DNA of 48,454 nucleotides from Coprinus comatus (Eukaryota > Basidiomycota > Agaricomycetes > Agaricales > Agaricaceae), in assembly GCA_034638255.1 (NCBI GenBank), contig JAWPGT010000123.1:1-48454 (forward strand), in the 5' to 3' direction. How positions within the stretch are numbered: position 1 is the stretch's first letter; every line of letters begins with the position of its first letter. Below are positions 11,020 to 22,904 of this stretch, in pieces. Both the position numbers and the translations under genes were made by a program. The notes beneath the pieces are model-generated. The model searched no databases. It worked only from the letters and a program-made list of their open reading frames with translations, and was not told the origin of the DNA.

Positions 11020-11160
11020 GAGACCTTCGGAGCAACTAGGTTGAGGACAGGAGAATCAGGTTAAATTCTGATGTACAGTAGCGAATTAACAATTGAAAGT
11101 TCAAGTTAGTGAGAGTAAAAGTAAAAGGCCTTCCTACAAACCGCGGTTTATTAATGAGTC
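11020..11160. repeat. 3' flank shared by FunK1 units (unit A copy)
   Basis: On the minus strand this carries the motifs found after every FunK1 unit in the window: 'GGAAGGCCTTTTA', 'ACTGTACA' followed by 'TTTAACCTGATT', then 'CTCAACCTAGTTGC'. Equivalent stretches are near 23255-23345, 26765-26905, 32470-32880 and 44545-44690. Confidence 0.7.
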
Positions 11161-11162
11161 AA

Positions 11163-13903
11163 TTATGAAAATTCATCGTGGGTTTGTCGCATTCTTTTTG
11201 TTAGATCTTGAATCGAATTGGCCATAGTAGCTTCCGACAAGCCACGCTTGTGCTTCGGATCATTTTCCTTGTTGGACGCGTTAGAAGAACCCTTGAGACG
11301 AGGAGGATGGGGATCACGTAGATGGTGAACAGCTTCCACGACTTGGCATACGTGAAGGGTTTCGTTAAACACCCTGGTATACGAAGCTTTGATGGCATGT
11401 GAATATTGTTCCGCACGCTCAATACATGCATTATGTAGCAGTTGCACTAAGTGATTCAAGTGCTCGACAAAGACTTCCAGGTCTTTATGGAAGAATTCAC
11501 CTTCTTCACCTGCGGCTGGTAGTCGACGAAGCAAGTGGTTGCCACGCACAAAGATCTTGAATCGTTCTAGTTTTTCATTAGCTGTGCTAGCCACAAAGAT
11601 CGACTGCCCATATGATTGGGAAGGTGCATAATTGAGATGGGACGTGATTAGCCACAGCACAATCCAGAAAATGGATTCTAAATCGTGTTGGTAGTTATAG
11701 ACCAAGCTCGGTGAGGGAGCGACCGGGTCTAAACATCGCCGCCCAAGATCGTAATGTGTTGCGTTAAAGCCCTTTGGATATGACGTTTTTGGTAAAGAAC
11801 GACGCCCTGTGAGGTAGCGTCGAAGGAAGGTCTCGGTTGCCATGAAATACGGAGTGCCCTAAGTAATGATTTAGAAATGTTTAGCACGACGCTATGAAAC
11901 GATGTGCTCACGGTTTTGGGATCTGGGCTACAACGTTTGCTAGACTGGAACTTCTTCGCATATTCGAGGTCACTCAATTTCCCTTGAATTCCATTGTTTG
12001 AGTTGATGGCATATAAGATATTCCCGACACTGATATCGCGGTGGACCCATGCGGCCAGCCACATTATTCCTAGGGCTGGAATCATCCACCAATTAGAAAA
12101 GTGTAATTTAAGAACACAACAATACGAACATACCAATACAAGCATCCTGGAGAGCCCTTCCTGCTTCCTCGAAATTGGAAACGTGAGCGAGCGATTTAGC
12201 AACTTCGGAATACACAAGCTGATACTGCCGCTTGGGACGAAATTCGCGCCCATCATCCAGACTCACTATGGAGTAACAGAAGGAATGTATGAGCGAGCAG
12301 TACTGCGGGACGGGTCTGAACCAGGAGTAAAACCATACGAAGCAGAGGTTTCGAGTGGCTTTGTAAATAAGTTTTTCACTCGGCGGGCATTAGTGGCTTT
12401 GCGTTTGGAGGTTCTCCCTTGACAATCACAGTCAATTCCCATGAAATACTTCTTGTACGAATTGTTCTTGATACTGCCTTCGATCACCTCCCCCATGTCA
12501 GGATGAAGCTCATTGAGCAAATCTTTTGGTATGCCTCCAAGCGTCTCCACGACACGAAATACCTCCTGCTAGTTCATTCCCTCAGTACGGGCACCTTCAT
12601 CCAACCACACATCTTTGAGTGCGACTCGTTTCTCCCCTATCACTATTGTTCCAGTTGCATCACTCACTTCTATTGCTTCCCATACACGCGTGGATCTGCC
12701 AGTGATGCGGAGAGAACGGCAACTGAATAGTGACCTGATGGTTTTAAAGAACCTTTTTCGATCCTCGTATTCAATTGTATCTTGCTCGCTATCGCCTTTC
12801 GCTTCATTGTCGGTGCGTGATTTCTGTTTTCCCTCTTTCTTGGTATGTGTTGGATGAATTCTATGCACTGTCGGATCCAAGCCAAGCTCCTCCAGTTTTG
12901 CATATATAAATCCCATAAGAATCGCGACTGTCATCCTACAGTCCTACGATCTGTTAGTTTCACAGCAGGTCCATTATAATCAATACTTACTATTACGAAA
13001 TTGAAAGATTCTGACTCGCATGAATGGGAGCGAGAGTAATACCACACCGTCGTCTCTTCATCTTCCATGTTGCTCTGTGATCAAAATTCATTATCTATTG
13101 TGACGCTTGGTAAACAGATCTCTTACGCCATAAGTAAACATTCGGCAAGGATCGTCATTCATGATGTGGTTTGCGCATGAAAGCAGTTGGATTGAATTCT
13201 GTCATCAACGAAGATCAGAAAAAACATAGGAGTAAAGGTCGAGATGCATCGACTGATGAACGTTCTGACATGTCCAATTTAAACTTGATAGGTACCGTAA
13301 TAGTAGAAGCAATAAGTTTTCCTTTTCCGGATTTGAGGTCAGAAGGGAATGAAAAGCAACCGTCTATCTTGAAGTGGCCGCCTGCAATCTCAGATGCAAT
13401 ATTGTTGTTTAGACACTTGAGATATGATACAGACGGAGTTCTGTTGTCCCGCATCTTGTACTCGCGAATCGGTTGTGTAATTTTGACGAAATATTCTTCG
13501 CTCTCTTTGATTCCTTTTCTTTCTCTTGACCACCTTCTTTATTGCTCCCATTACCCGCATGTTCTACCTGAGCATCGATATCACTTTCACCTTACCCCAC
13601 GTTTTCAGGTTCCTCATTTCCTTCCCCATTTCCCTCACCGGTGGCTTTAGGCTTAAGAGTTATTGGTTTCTTCTCCTTTTTCTTCCACATTGTCCAAGTT
13701 AACATACCATCCTCTGCCCTGGCGATCAAGTCCTTTTCCACCAGGTGATCAATGCATTCGTCTAAATCCTTCGGATCAGGGATGAAAGGCATGTAATGTT
13801 CTTGAAATGTTTCGATTGAACATTCAAACATCTCGCTTGCCATTCCTTGCTTTATATTATCTACACGAAGACGTGAAATCCCTCTCGCTGTACACAACAT
13901 CAA
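11163..13903 (-). pseudogene. FunK1-type fungal protein kinase, unit A (broken)
   Basis: The C-terminal half still reads as a FunK1 kinase: the catalytic loop VHRDISVGNIL, the GKLSDLEYAKKF segment in the metal-binding position, the activation-segment end GTPYFMATETFL after an intron, and the helical stretch LVYNYQHDLESIFWIV characteristic of the family. The N-terminal part (13592-13903) has the FunK1 head region (FQEHYMPFIPDPKDLDECIDHL). The frame is broken by a TAA after the Glu/Gly-rich linker, a TAG after the WLDEGARTEGMN segment (about 12570) and a frameshift just before SLDDGREF. FunK1 kinases are expanded in mushrooms, with largely unknown roles. This copy is nearly identical to unit C over about 2 kb, including the last two lesions. 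Confidence 0.85.
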
Positions 13904-14266
13904 TAATCCATAAAACGAAATAATTTATTTCCATCTAGACTTACTCACCGTGTCTAAATATATATCTCAGAAGACAGAAAAAGATAAATGAATGGTATGC
14001 TCGTATAGTTCTAGGTCCTCGCGAGTCCCTGATATCTTGAAGACTCTTAAGCTCTGAACGTTCTGCCAAGGTTGCTGAAGTATAGAGAAGGAGAGAGTTC
14101 GACGTGTTGAATGCTAACCATGTGACTTTGTAATTTCCCACACACCTGCAACTCCTCACATCATGTCAGGGTTAACAAGCACTCTCTATTACAACATTAC
14201 ATTTTCGCATTTACTGTACATTCGAATGCTGAATTTTCATTGAATTAATAAGTAAATTTTTGATTC

Positions 14267-15000
14267 TTAATTAAATGTAGGTTCACGCTTGGTTTGTTCA
14301 AAGTATCCACAATCGATCCTTCTCAAGCGAGCATTCCGCATGACACTCAACAAATTTCGCATTTGATCATGTTGAGCCATTGTATACCCAGTGCATGTTT
14401 CATCAGTTAATATGCCCCTATTTTTGAGGAAGAGAAAGAGATGGACAAATAACAAAACAAAAAACGAATAAACTTCAAAAAATCGAGTGAATTCAACCAA
14501 TCCGACCTATCTATCAATGGATGTTCAATCCCTCCTTCCTCCTCCTCCTCCTCCCCGTCCCGCTCTCGTTTCATCTCTATTCCCATACCTTGATCCACAC
14601 CCCCATATTGTGGTGTAAACAACGGTTTAAACTTCCTACTGAACCAGCAACAATCATCATCATCATCATCAGGTTTAAACTTCCACGTTACAAGAATCCT
14701 CACCCAAACCTGGCCCAAATTGCTGATAAAAACTGATCTTTCTTCCTCATCTGAATCTGATGAAACCGAAATTTCGGGATCTTCCTAAGTTCGAACCCTC
14801 CTTTGTACCCCATTATGTCCAGGATAGTTTAGGGGTATGTATGTGCTAATATATGATGATTACTAGTGAATACGAGACGTTTTACCGGTATTACTCACGT
14901 CTCTACACAACGAGCAAAGATGCAGATCAGTAGTCTTTCTGCACACACAACATATGTCAAGTTTCTGTATGGGTACATAGACAATACGGCTCGCAGAGGC
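14267..15000 (-). pseudogene. Decayed MYND-family gene, third copy
   Basis: At 15000-14897 the minus strand has an intact-looking first exon. It starts with ATG (MASASRIVYVPIQKL), contains CCVC and CSLC cysteine pairs and ends at a GTGAGT donor, like the first exon of the gene at 9030-10507. The expected second MYND exon is not recognisable. Downstream pieces (DPEISVSSDSDEEERS, CCWFSRKFKPLF, a Glu-rich run, then HDQMRNLLSVMRNARLRR) are in different frames. The same downstream pieces recur at 10720-10960. It is probably dead; a heavily spliced gene cannot be fully excluded. Confidence 0.55.
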
Positions 15001-15009
15001 CATTATGAT

Positions 15010-15537
15010 ATGTTAACCGGTGCACAGGTACAAGTGTCTTATTTGGAGAACCCACACTCGATCGATCGGCTCCTTCTTGATTGGTTTCTGTGTACGTTTC
15101 ATAACTAAGCCAGAATGTTCCTCCCAAATCAAATAGCGAGTGACAGTGTTAAGCATACTCGAAACGGAGATTGGGGTGTGGCAAAAGCGATGACGCAGTA
15201 ATATCTAACTTGAGTAGAAAATAGTGGAGATTGTTCCTAACTACTGACTCCATGCTGCTTGACTATCCCAGGTTTCAACTCTTACTAGCTGTAGATTCAC
15301 CAAGCTTTACAGAAGTCTCCTAAAATGGTAGTTTAGCAACTTAGCTTCGACCAACTCGACCCCACCTCCGCTCCAAATACCGATCGATGTACTTTCCTTT
15401 AAGAGATTGTTATCAGATAGTACAAAGCTCCCGGAAGATAACGTATATTTATCATGATGCCTACAATCAAAGGTATGTACCTAGTACACAATTCGGAAAT
15501 TTACTGTAGCACTCTTCAGGACCTTAGTTTCGACTCT
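15010..15537. other. Gene-free stretch downstream of the decarboxylase gene
   Basis: No coding or RNA signal recognised. It lies 3' of the minus-strand gene ending at 15538. Confidence 0.4.
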
Positions 15538-17161
15538 TTAACAAGCATTCCTACTCTCGACAACAGCTACAGCATCATGTAATAACACAACTGTCTCTTG
15601 GTCTTCCAAAGATCTGTAAACAACATGCATGAACTTCAAAGTAGTTTCCGGACGGAATATCATGCAATGTGTAGATCCTCCAAAATGGAACATCCCCAAC
15701 TGATCACCCTTTTTAACACGATCACCAACTCGTACCGTAGCTTCACAAGAGGACACCTCCACCATTCCAACCATCACTACACACATCAACCCAATTTCCG
15801 AATTATCTGCTTCAATGAACAAAAGTAATCTTGTTGCCACATGAGTCACAAATGCCTGCGACACTATTGGAGCTTTAGGATTGGGGGTACCGCCAGTTTC
15901 GTTAAATGAGGTTGTTGGAGAAAGGGAAAGATATGTTCCGGGAACATGTGCCACCTTGACGATGGTACCATCCACAGGACTGTGACAACGATGATAACTA
16001 TAGGCACTAAGGAAAGCCTGATAGACAGTCCCTCCGATAAACTGAGTTGAAAGGGGATCATGATTTAACATGTGGGAAAGGGAATATGGTTCTCCTTTGA
16101 GCCAGAATGAGTCGAATTTTTGGATTTTAGTGGCGATTTTATATGTAACAGATTCACAGGCACCGATAATGATATTCGGGTCATCCGAGTGTAATAGAGG
16201 TCGAACTCCCGGTCGAAAGCGACGAGTAAAAAAGTCGTCCCAGCAAGTATATCCATAGTATTCTTTCCCTGGGTCGCATTCATAGGTTTCTATGAAATTA
16301 GGAATGAGTTTACTTGCTGTAGGTCCAAACCATCCATTAGCATTTTTGGTGAGCCCGTGTCGAGATTCAGGGCTCGATAAAAATTGCGCCCATGTCCTCA
16401 ATATCTTCTTCATCTGTGCATTTACTTTGTTATTTGTAAACGCGTAAAGTCCTGCGTCTGTACACATGGGCCAATTGAAAATGGCGCTTAGAGGTACAGG
16501 AACAAGTATCCCTTTAACTCCATCACCAAGGTCGCCTGGTGCTTGAGTGAAGATTGAATTAATAGCTCTTAGCATTTGGTGATAGTTACGAATCTGAATG
16601 AGAATATATTATTGGTTTTAGTTTTTAAACTGCTGAATGAATGAATAAATAGTTACCTGGGGACGTCCAGATGGGTCTAAATCATAAATTCTTGGAATCT
16701 GTTCAAACATTTGATGAAACGCCATGTAAATATCAGGATCGCTCTCTATAATTCCTTGAAACTCTTGGAGAACTGGGTGTAGAACAGAGGGTTGGGAGTC
16801 AGGATTCCCAGAAATGTGACCATGATGGTGGAATTTCAAGTTGAGAATATCAAGTTTGGACATGCCAGTGTTATGTCGAAATGTTGGAGCTGAAGCTTCA
16901 CCCTCAACACCTGAGGGGTCAGACTCTAAATACCTGCACATAAGCGTGTTCCAGAAACTCTGAAATCAAAGTTTCTCTTGCAGAAAGGGCCCGTGGGATC
17001 GTACGATCCTAGCATTCGAATAATTCATGAGTGATAGTCGTCCAAGATGCGAGTGAATCTGCGATAGACACCTAGAGAAACTAGCCGTGGCGATTGAATG
17101 AATGTGAGCGGCTTGAAATCGACATCGTCCTGATGACCGAAGTTGTATTGAAATTTGACAT
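15538..17161 (-). CDS. PsiD-like / phosphatidylserine decarboxylase family protein
   Basis: The main exon is 16593-15538 (351 codons). It is preceded by 16941-16657 across a 63-base intron that joins GRPQ to IRNYHQML in frame. Family marks: YECDPGKEYYGYTCWDDFFTRRFRPGVRP, ACES, YHRCHSPVDGTIVKV (catalytic His region), CEATVRVGDRVKKGDQLG and FHFGGSTH. In this family the chain cuts itself at the Gly-Ser bond of the G-G-S or L-G-S motif and the Ser becomes the pyruvoyl cofactor. The long N-terminal extension with EFQGIIESDPDIYMAFHQMF and the GGS form resemble fungal L-tryptophan decarboxylase PsiD and its relatives more than mitochondrial Psd1. The substrate cannot be read from sequence. The 5' end is uncertain: an exon around 16990-16940 reading RETLISEFLEHAYVQ fits the family, with a candidate ATG at 17161. 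Confidence 0.82.
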
Positions 17162-17179
17162 TCTATTATCAACCCCTTT

Positions 17180-17540
17180 TATACACCACACGATCATACT
17201 ATAGTTAGACAGGCATTAAAACCCAGTGAGCACTGACTCCAAAGTGGTTAAGAAAATAGTCAAAATTTCAGCTATATACCCCTATCCATATGTAACTCCA
17301 ACGCCACATCCCACCTCCATCCTATGATCCTACTCTCCTTGATTATCTTCTAATTTGGGAATCGGTAAATTCCTTCCTATCATCGGTTGTGACAATGGGG
17401 AGAACTAAGATGTGGTCAGAAACTCATCATAAACAAAGTTCAAGCTTCAGGCTATCAAATACGGATGCTGATTCCAGGCGTTAGTACCCGATCTATCCCA
17501 ATACTTGAAGGCTTCTAACAGTAAGATAGTAACACATATG
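17180..17540. other. Gene-free stretch upstream of the decarboxylase gene
   Basis: No complete gene is visible. It probably includes the promoter of the minus-strand decarboxylase gene; 'ttttata' at about 17177-17183 is a weak TATA-like site. Confidence 0.35.
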
Positions 17541-17552
17541 TAATACTATAGG

Positions 17553-17837
17553 GTCGCCAATGACTGCAACGCCAGAATGAAGGCATTCAAAGACCTGAGA
17601 GTTGCGGATATCATGTATGATTTGAGGTCAAGTCAAAATGGAAGCAGCGGCGGGTTCCGAGAATTTGAGACGGTGGAAGATTTTTTTGATGCACAACTCC
17701 GAGCGCTGTGTGGAGTGGATATTGATTGGACTCTATCGAGCATGAAAAGGCGATTTAGCCCTCGAGGACACGTGACACTGGGCGGGACTGTGATTCCGGC
17801 CTCGTCCGTGTATATCAGCTCTCAGATCTCATCATAA
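17553..17837 (+). CDS. Unassigned exon or gene fragment (about 94 codons)
   Basis: After a CTATAG acceptor at 17552, an open frame reads VANDCNARMKAFKDLRVADIMYDLRSS, then FETVEDFFDAQLRALCGVDIDW, and stops at 17837. The amino-acid use is protein-like and the acceptor is good. However, the upstream sequence gives no clean matching exon; a candidate ending in QYLKASN is out of phase. I do not recognise the family. It may be the last exon of a decayed gene. Confidence 0.35.
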   Translation, partial: VANDCNARMKAFKDLRVADIMYDLRSSQNGSSGGFREFETVEDFFDAQLRALCGVDIDWTLSSMKRRFSPRGHVTLGGTVIPASSVYISSQISS

Positions 17838-17905
17838 TTCAAATCGCAACATTCAAGGTAAACATCCTAGGTCGGTCCTGTATAACGAAATTTCACAATG
17901 GTAGC

Positions 17906-19650
17906 ATGGATCAGTGTCTACGCTCTACACAACTAGAAATGAACAAACTGGAAGCATACAGTCAAACATTGGACCGTAGCATCAGCCAACTCCATTCCCA
18001 GTATATTTCACTACCTCGAACAACAGCGCATCGAAACTTTCATAGAAAGTCGTACATATCTCATAGCTTCAATTCAGCGACTCTTACCTGAGCTACTACA
18101 ACAAACCCTTGCTCTTTGTCTTCCAGAGAACCACGAGGCAGTAATGTGTAGCAGAGAGGCGCCTCTCCTTCTTGGTCAAATCTGCAGTGAATGGAGACAA
18201 AGAGCATACTCCGCTCCTGAGCTATGGTCATCGATACACATCATTGTTCCTACAGCTCCATGGAATCCGGACATCGATCAACATGCTCTAGGACCACCAA
18301 TTCATATCATCTCAGACTGGTCATCTCGATCTGGAATCCTTCCACTCTCCATCTCAATGACATTGACCTCCAACATCAAGACTTTCCCTCGTGTGAATAC
18401 CAAGGCTCAGAAGTATATGGAAGCCATCATTCCTTTTTCACGGCATTAGAGATCGTTAAAATTGAATTTTGGGGGTACGATTGGGGGACATTATTCTCCC
18501 GGTTATCTGTGGAGGATGTTTCCACGTTGGAGAGGCTTCATATTGGAGGTCGATTTCTAACCTCTGGTGGAAGATCTGAGTACTCTTCAATAACAAGGAG
18601 GCAATCCATCATGTGTGCCCCGCGTCTCTGTCACATTTCTCTACCAGCTTTTGGTAGGGAGATCTTACATTTTCTGATTAATTGAAAACACCTTACTTCT
18701 CTTGATTTATTCTATGGCGATATGGGGTTCAGAAATATTATTGAAATGCTCTCGGGATGTCCCAATCTTGAAGCCTGTTCACTCCCTTGCGAAAAGACCT
18801 ATGGTGAGTTTGCATCAACTCCAATCAATACCGAATCGTTCAAACTCGTATCCCTACCCAAACTGATTTCCTTAAAATTCATCTGTAAATTCGAGATATA
18901 CTCCGACAGCCTGAGTTGTCTTATTTATTTCCTCCGAATTCTACATACACCAAATCTCCGACATTTGAGCTTTGGTGAAGTCTCTGGCTTTTTAGCAATA
19001 TACGAGGAGTTGGATGATTTTCCTGTCGCTCTTTCTTTAACCAAAAATTGGTTGGTTGTACCGCTTGAAGAACTTCGATTGGACGCATTTTGGTTGACGA
19101 GGGAACAGGTGGAGAGGATTTTGAAGGTTTTCTCTGAAGTGAAAAGATTATCACTTGAAATACCAAGTAATCCAGGACTGTGGCCAAGGTCTCCCATGAA
19201 CCGCCGGGGTGGACGTTATGGGTATCAAAGATCTCTTACACCAAATCAGTTTGTCTGGGATGACAAACAGTTGGAAATGTTTATGGTTAACCAGAATCAC
19301 GGTTACTCTGGGGCGAATATCCATCGGGACGATTCCCTGCTTCCTCCATCTTTAAACATCGAGAAGGAGATGATATGTGGTAGACCTGAATATGAGTGCC
19401 TCTGTCCCAATCTCGAAGTGTTATATTGTACCGGTGCCATTTTCTCAGCCAACGTCCTTTTCAATTTCCTTCGCTTCAGATGATCTGCCACTTCCACTCT
19501 CCAACAAAAAGCGAGCATCCACTTTTCTCCTGAATATGTACCTACTATACCAATGCCTTTGTTCAGGAAAGGTGTAAAGAAGATAGAAGAAGAAACAGGT
19601 TTAGTGTTGGAAGTACTGTGGGGACAGCCTCATGGCTGTGTGGGAAACGG
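17906..19650 (+). pseudogene. F-box / leucine-rich-repeat type protein (broken)
   Basis: The order of segments is that of mushroom F-box proteins. A leading coiled coil (QLEMNKLEAYSQTLDRSISQLHS) comes first, then LLPELLQQTLALCLP and the F-box-like SREAPLLLGQICSEWRQRAYSAPELWSSIHI. A long leucine-rich region follows to about 19640 (TLERLHIGG, LEACSLPC, LRHLSFGEVSG, LEELRLDAFWLTREQVERILKVF). It is interrupted by a frameshift after the coiled coil (about 18000), another at about 18449 (FSRH stop versus FFTALEIVKIEF), an in-frame TGA at about 18683 (HFLIN stop KHLTSLDLF) and one at about 19482. F-box proteins present substrates to SCF ubiquitin ligases. Four interruptions make this a pseudogene. 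Confidence 0.8.
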
Positions 19651-20282
19651 GTAGTGGTATTTAATACAACACCAGTGTAAATTTCCTCCTTAGTTTGATA
19701 CCACCATGTTCACCAGTAAAGCTCCGCCATTCTTCATGAATGGTGTACTCTTGAGGTTGTGACAACACCGGGCCCTCGCACCCCTAGCGAGCAACTTGCC
19801 TTTCAGTACAATTCCCACCTAAATTATTAAAATGAGAGCAGAATCGTAATCGCAACACTTGTTCACCATATGATGGGCTCCAGAATGGGAATGAGGTGTC
19901 GCAATCGACATCTGCAACATGGAGTGGAAAAACCAAAATACCAATTTATTTTGGGTTCCAGTACTTACACTTTCAAAAACAAATTACTACTTTATACATA
20001 TTGTATGTGTGTGTTTTTATTTTAATAGAGACTGTTTAAGTTCATGACACAGCCATGATAACTTATTCGCTAGGTTTTCCCTTTCACAAATTGGATAACT
20101 CGGAGCCACTATTTACTTGTAGTTGAACAGAACATTTTGAATGGTGATAATGATACAATTGGAACATGCTGAGTGAATAATAATAATGCTAATAATACAG
20201 GAGAGTGATGATACACAAATGCAGGAAAAAATTAACCAAAACACAAAAAAGAACTTCGAAAAGGGTCAGCACATGAGTACGG
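19651..20282. other. Gene-free, AT-rich stretch
   Basis: No open frame with coding character. It ends at the 5' target-site base block of the LTR-like element. Confidence 0.4.
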
Positions 20283-20503
20283 TGTAGGCCTGAGGCTTAC
20301 AACAGTTATAATTAGTATGACGAGGATGATGAGGATGACGACATGAATAAAGAAAGGACATATATAAAGAATAAGAAAATAGTAAAGTAGATTAGACACT
20401 CTTGTTCCTGTACTTCTACGTTCTCAGAAATACACAAGGGTTCAGTGTATCTTCGGGCGTGTCTAAGCTAGTGTTTCTTGTCGTCGGTATAGACAAGGTT
20501 CCA
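20283..20503 (+). mobile_element. Solo-LTR-like element, copy 1 (221 bp)
   Basis: This is a 221-base block nearly identical to 32533-32753. It starts TGTAGGCC and ends GGTTCCA, matching the TG...CA ends of long terminal repeats. The flanking five bases are TACGG (20278-20282) and TATGG (20504-20508), an imperfect five-base target duplication. Inside are a TATA-like 'catatataaag' and an 'aataaag' signal. No integrase, reverse transcriptase or second LTR is present, so a solo LTR of an LTR retrotransposon is the best reading. Confidence 0.7.
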
Positions 20504-22180
20504 TATGGATAGATGCTACTGAGTAAGAAACGAACAAAGGCGAAGGGTATAGTTCCTCAACGTGTTCCTCATTGACAGGAACTGCCCAACGACAGCTTCC
20601 TTCTCAACCCTCGAATAACACCGTCAATCCTGTCAGCTGAGGAGCGCGAAGAGGAGACACAGGTCATTACCGCTTCACCAGTGTCCTTTCCAGCTTCGGG
20701 ACAGCTGGTAAGTTAACATCACGATAGCCTTGGGCCCCCTTGTGATCTGATAAAGAGACCACCAAGAACGGAACTTCAAACAATGTCCCTGCATTGGCTT
20801 CTTGTTCTTTTCGTTTTGACAATGGCGAACTCGACCCAATACGAGAGATTAGAGATGTCTGGAGAAATATACGTGGTGGCAGTCGCATGCGACCGGAATG
20901 GCGTGAACTGATGTTGTTTGCACCGAGAGCAAATGAAAAAGTAATAATTGGGGTGTGGATGTTCGAAAGCAAGCCGTTTACGGGGATTTCCCCACATTGC
21001 AGGGGTTATATGCAGTGCTTAATCCATAGCACTGTTACTAATGCCCGATATCATATATTCCTCGATCAGATGTTGTAGGAGAGATGAAATGCAATAAATA
21101 CATAGACTTCATCCAGACACTACAAGCATCTACGATACCATGAAATGCCAAAGATCTGAGTCCGTGCGCAATTATTACTTTTGGTTTAGTACCAGACAAA
21201 ATGTAAGCCTCGACGCTGGAGCAATCCAGGCTTCGGTTCTTTTAAGATGAAAACGGTTTTGGAGTATCGACAATCCAAAGTATTCATGAATTGAACTTCA
21301 TAGCCCATTCTAACAGTTTATAAATAAAATATGTATTGTTTCGGCGACCTCGGCATGTAAGTATGTGGTATCATTATTATAATTAGACGTCTTCCCCAGA
21401 GTTATTCTCCAATAGTAGAACTAAAAGAACTAACCATGTATGTCTGATGCTACTATGTAGATACGGCTCTTCGATTTCGAGAAAATGTACCATCCGACTC
21501 CATGTATTATTTCCCTGCGTGTCTACTAGAACTATTTCAAGAATAATATAACCTCTGAAACCAATGTTTTTGGCATGTGCCGTGAAAATCCATCAGTACC
21601 CTAGAACCTATAGTCTGGGATAATGAAATTATGCTTGGGAAATAGGCTTCCCGGATGATTAATAGATGTTGTGCATGATAGTTTCACACAAATTCTCGTT
21701 CTCTTCTCTCAGCAACTGCAGCCCACTATAGTACCATTAATGATTATAGCAGATTAGTACCAGGACAAAATTTCGTACTGGTTCTTAATACCACCTCACT
21801 ATTCTAGTGTGTTGGAGTGATAACTAAAAGGTTATGTGTGAAACCACTAGAACCTCTCCCTGACTCGGCCCCCTTGAACAGTCGGAATGGAACTCCCACG
21901 TTTAGCTTCAATTATTAATATCATCTATCCAACAATGAAATATTTCTCACACAAAACAACTTCGTTGGAAGCATAGAGGTTCCAAATTGAATTTCGGCTG
22001 TCAAGGGTTAGTAGTAAATATGTACTACGACTTAATGCGTTAGTAACTGATTTGACTATGTCCAGTGTGCCAATTTTGACAATTTGAATCATGAACAAGA
22101 ATAACTTACAAGTCCAACCAAGTGGTTGGGTATTGCGCGGCATGATATTGTCAAACCACATTGGAGCCACTCTTTAGGAG
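20504..22180. other. Long stretch without a recognised gene
   Basis: Open frames exist on both strands, for example plus 20794-21078 with WRELMLFAPRANEKVIIGVW and an exon-like frame just upstream ending at a GTAAGT donor near 20711. I could not join these into a credible gene or match them to a family. The rest (21080-22180) shows no coding signal. A short minus-strand open frame near 22140 is doubtful. Confidence 0.35.
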
Positions 22181-22186
22181 TTTATA

Positions 22187-22196
22187 GTATAAATAC
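22187..22196 (+). promoter_or_regulatory. TATA box of the small five-exon gene
   Basis: 'TATAAATACT' lies about 60 bases upstream of the ATG at 22255 and is followed by pyrimidine-rich sequence, the usual layout of a highly expressed fungal gene. This spacing supports 22255 as the start. Confidence 0.5.
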
Positions 22197-22254
22197 TGCA
22201 TCGAATAATTACTATACCTCCCAGCCTCATCGCATATTTTTACTGCTTCTCATC

Positions 22255-22903
22255 ATGGCATTCGTCATCCTCCAAAATAATCTAGTGGCAACCACCTTCG
22301 GTACCACTACCAGTCGAATTTCCCTCGCCCAGCCATCCGAGGACAATAGGATTGAATCTACAGTAAGTAGAATTTATAACTATTCAGATTCATTCACCCA
22401 TACGATATTAATAATTATATTTATCATCCTCGATTAGTGGTTGTTCAACCGGGTTGAAGGTGGTATGACTATCAGAAACATGGCAAATCAATTTTTCGTC
22501 TTTGCTCTCGGACGAGACGTTGTAAGTAGTAAAGGCACATCATAAGATAATTAACTGGTGATACTAACTCTTCTTGAACCTTCTACATTGTTAGGTAGTT
22601 AGCCCGATAAGGCTCGTTCCTACTGTTTGGTCAGTTGAACCAGCAGGTGGTGGTCTATTTATCGTAAGTCCGATCTTCTTTAGACACCAACCAAGCCAAA
22701 AAGAGGCTGATGAGTACTCAGATCAAGGTTGCATTTGAAGACCTCCTCTGGACTGTTGTTGATAACATGGTACGTTTATTTGATTCTATTAATTACCTTT
22801 GTATAGTAAAGTTTACTCCTTATGTTGTTATATCATGCAGGTAGTCTTGAGGCCCGCAGACGGTTCCTCCGAACAACGCTTCAGCGTTCAGAATGTCCTC
22901 TAA
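22255..22903 (+). CDS. Small five-exon protein, possibly beta-trefoil (123 aa)
   Basis: Exons 22255-22362, 22438-22521, 22595-22663, 22722-22769 and 22841-22903. All four introns have GTAAG or GTACG donors and clean AG acceptors, and all are in phase 0. That regularity is strong evidence of a real, intact gene among many decayed ones. The protein has repeated short beta-like units with aromatic anchors (STWLFNRVEGGMTIRN, NQFFVFALGRDVVVSP, TVWSVEPAGGGLFI, LLWTVVDNMVVLRPADGS). This pattern is reminiscent of mushroom beta-trefoil proteins such as serine-protease inhibitors of the I66 type or ricin-B-like lectins. That assignment is inference from pattern only. There is no signal peptide, so it is probably cytosolic. 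Confidence 0.6.
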
Positions 22904-22904
22904 G

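Noticed and set aside
15538..17161. Psilocybin-type biosynthetic cluster
   Set aside because: Only the decarboxylase resembles one; no P450, methyltransferase or PsiK-like kinase is present. The FunK1 genes are a different kinase family and are broken.
20667..20972. 101-codon minus-strand open frame
   Set aside because: No domain, no exon partner, and an opposing frame of equal quality overlaps it.
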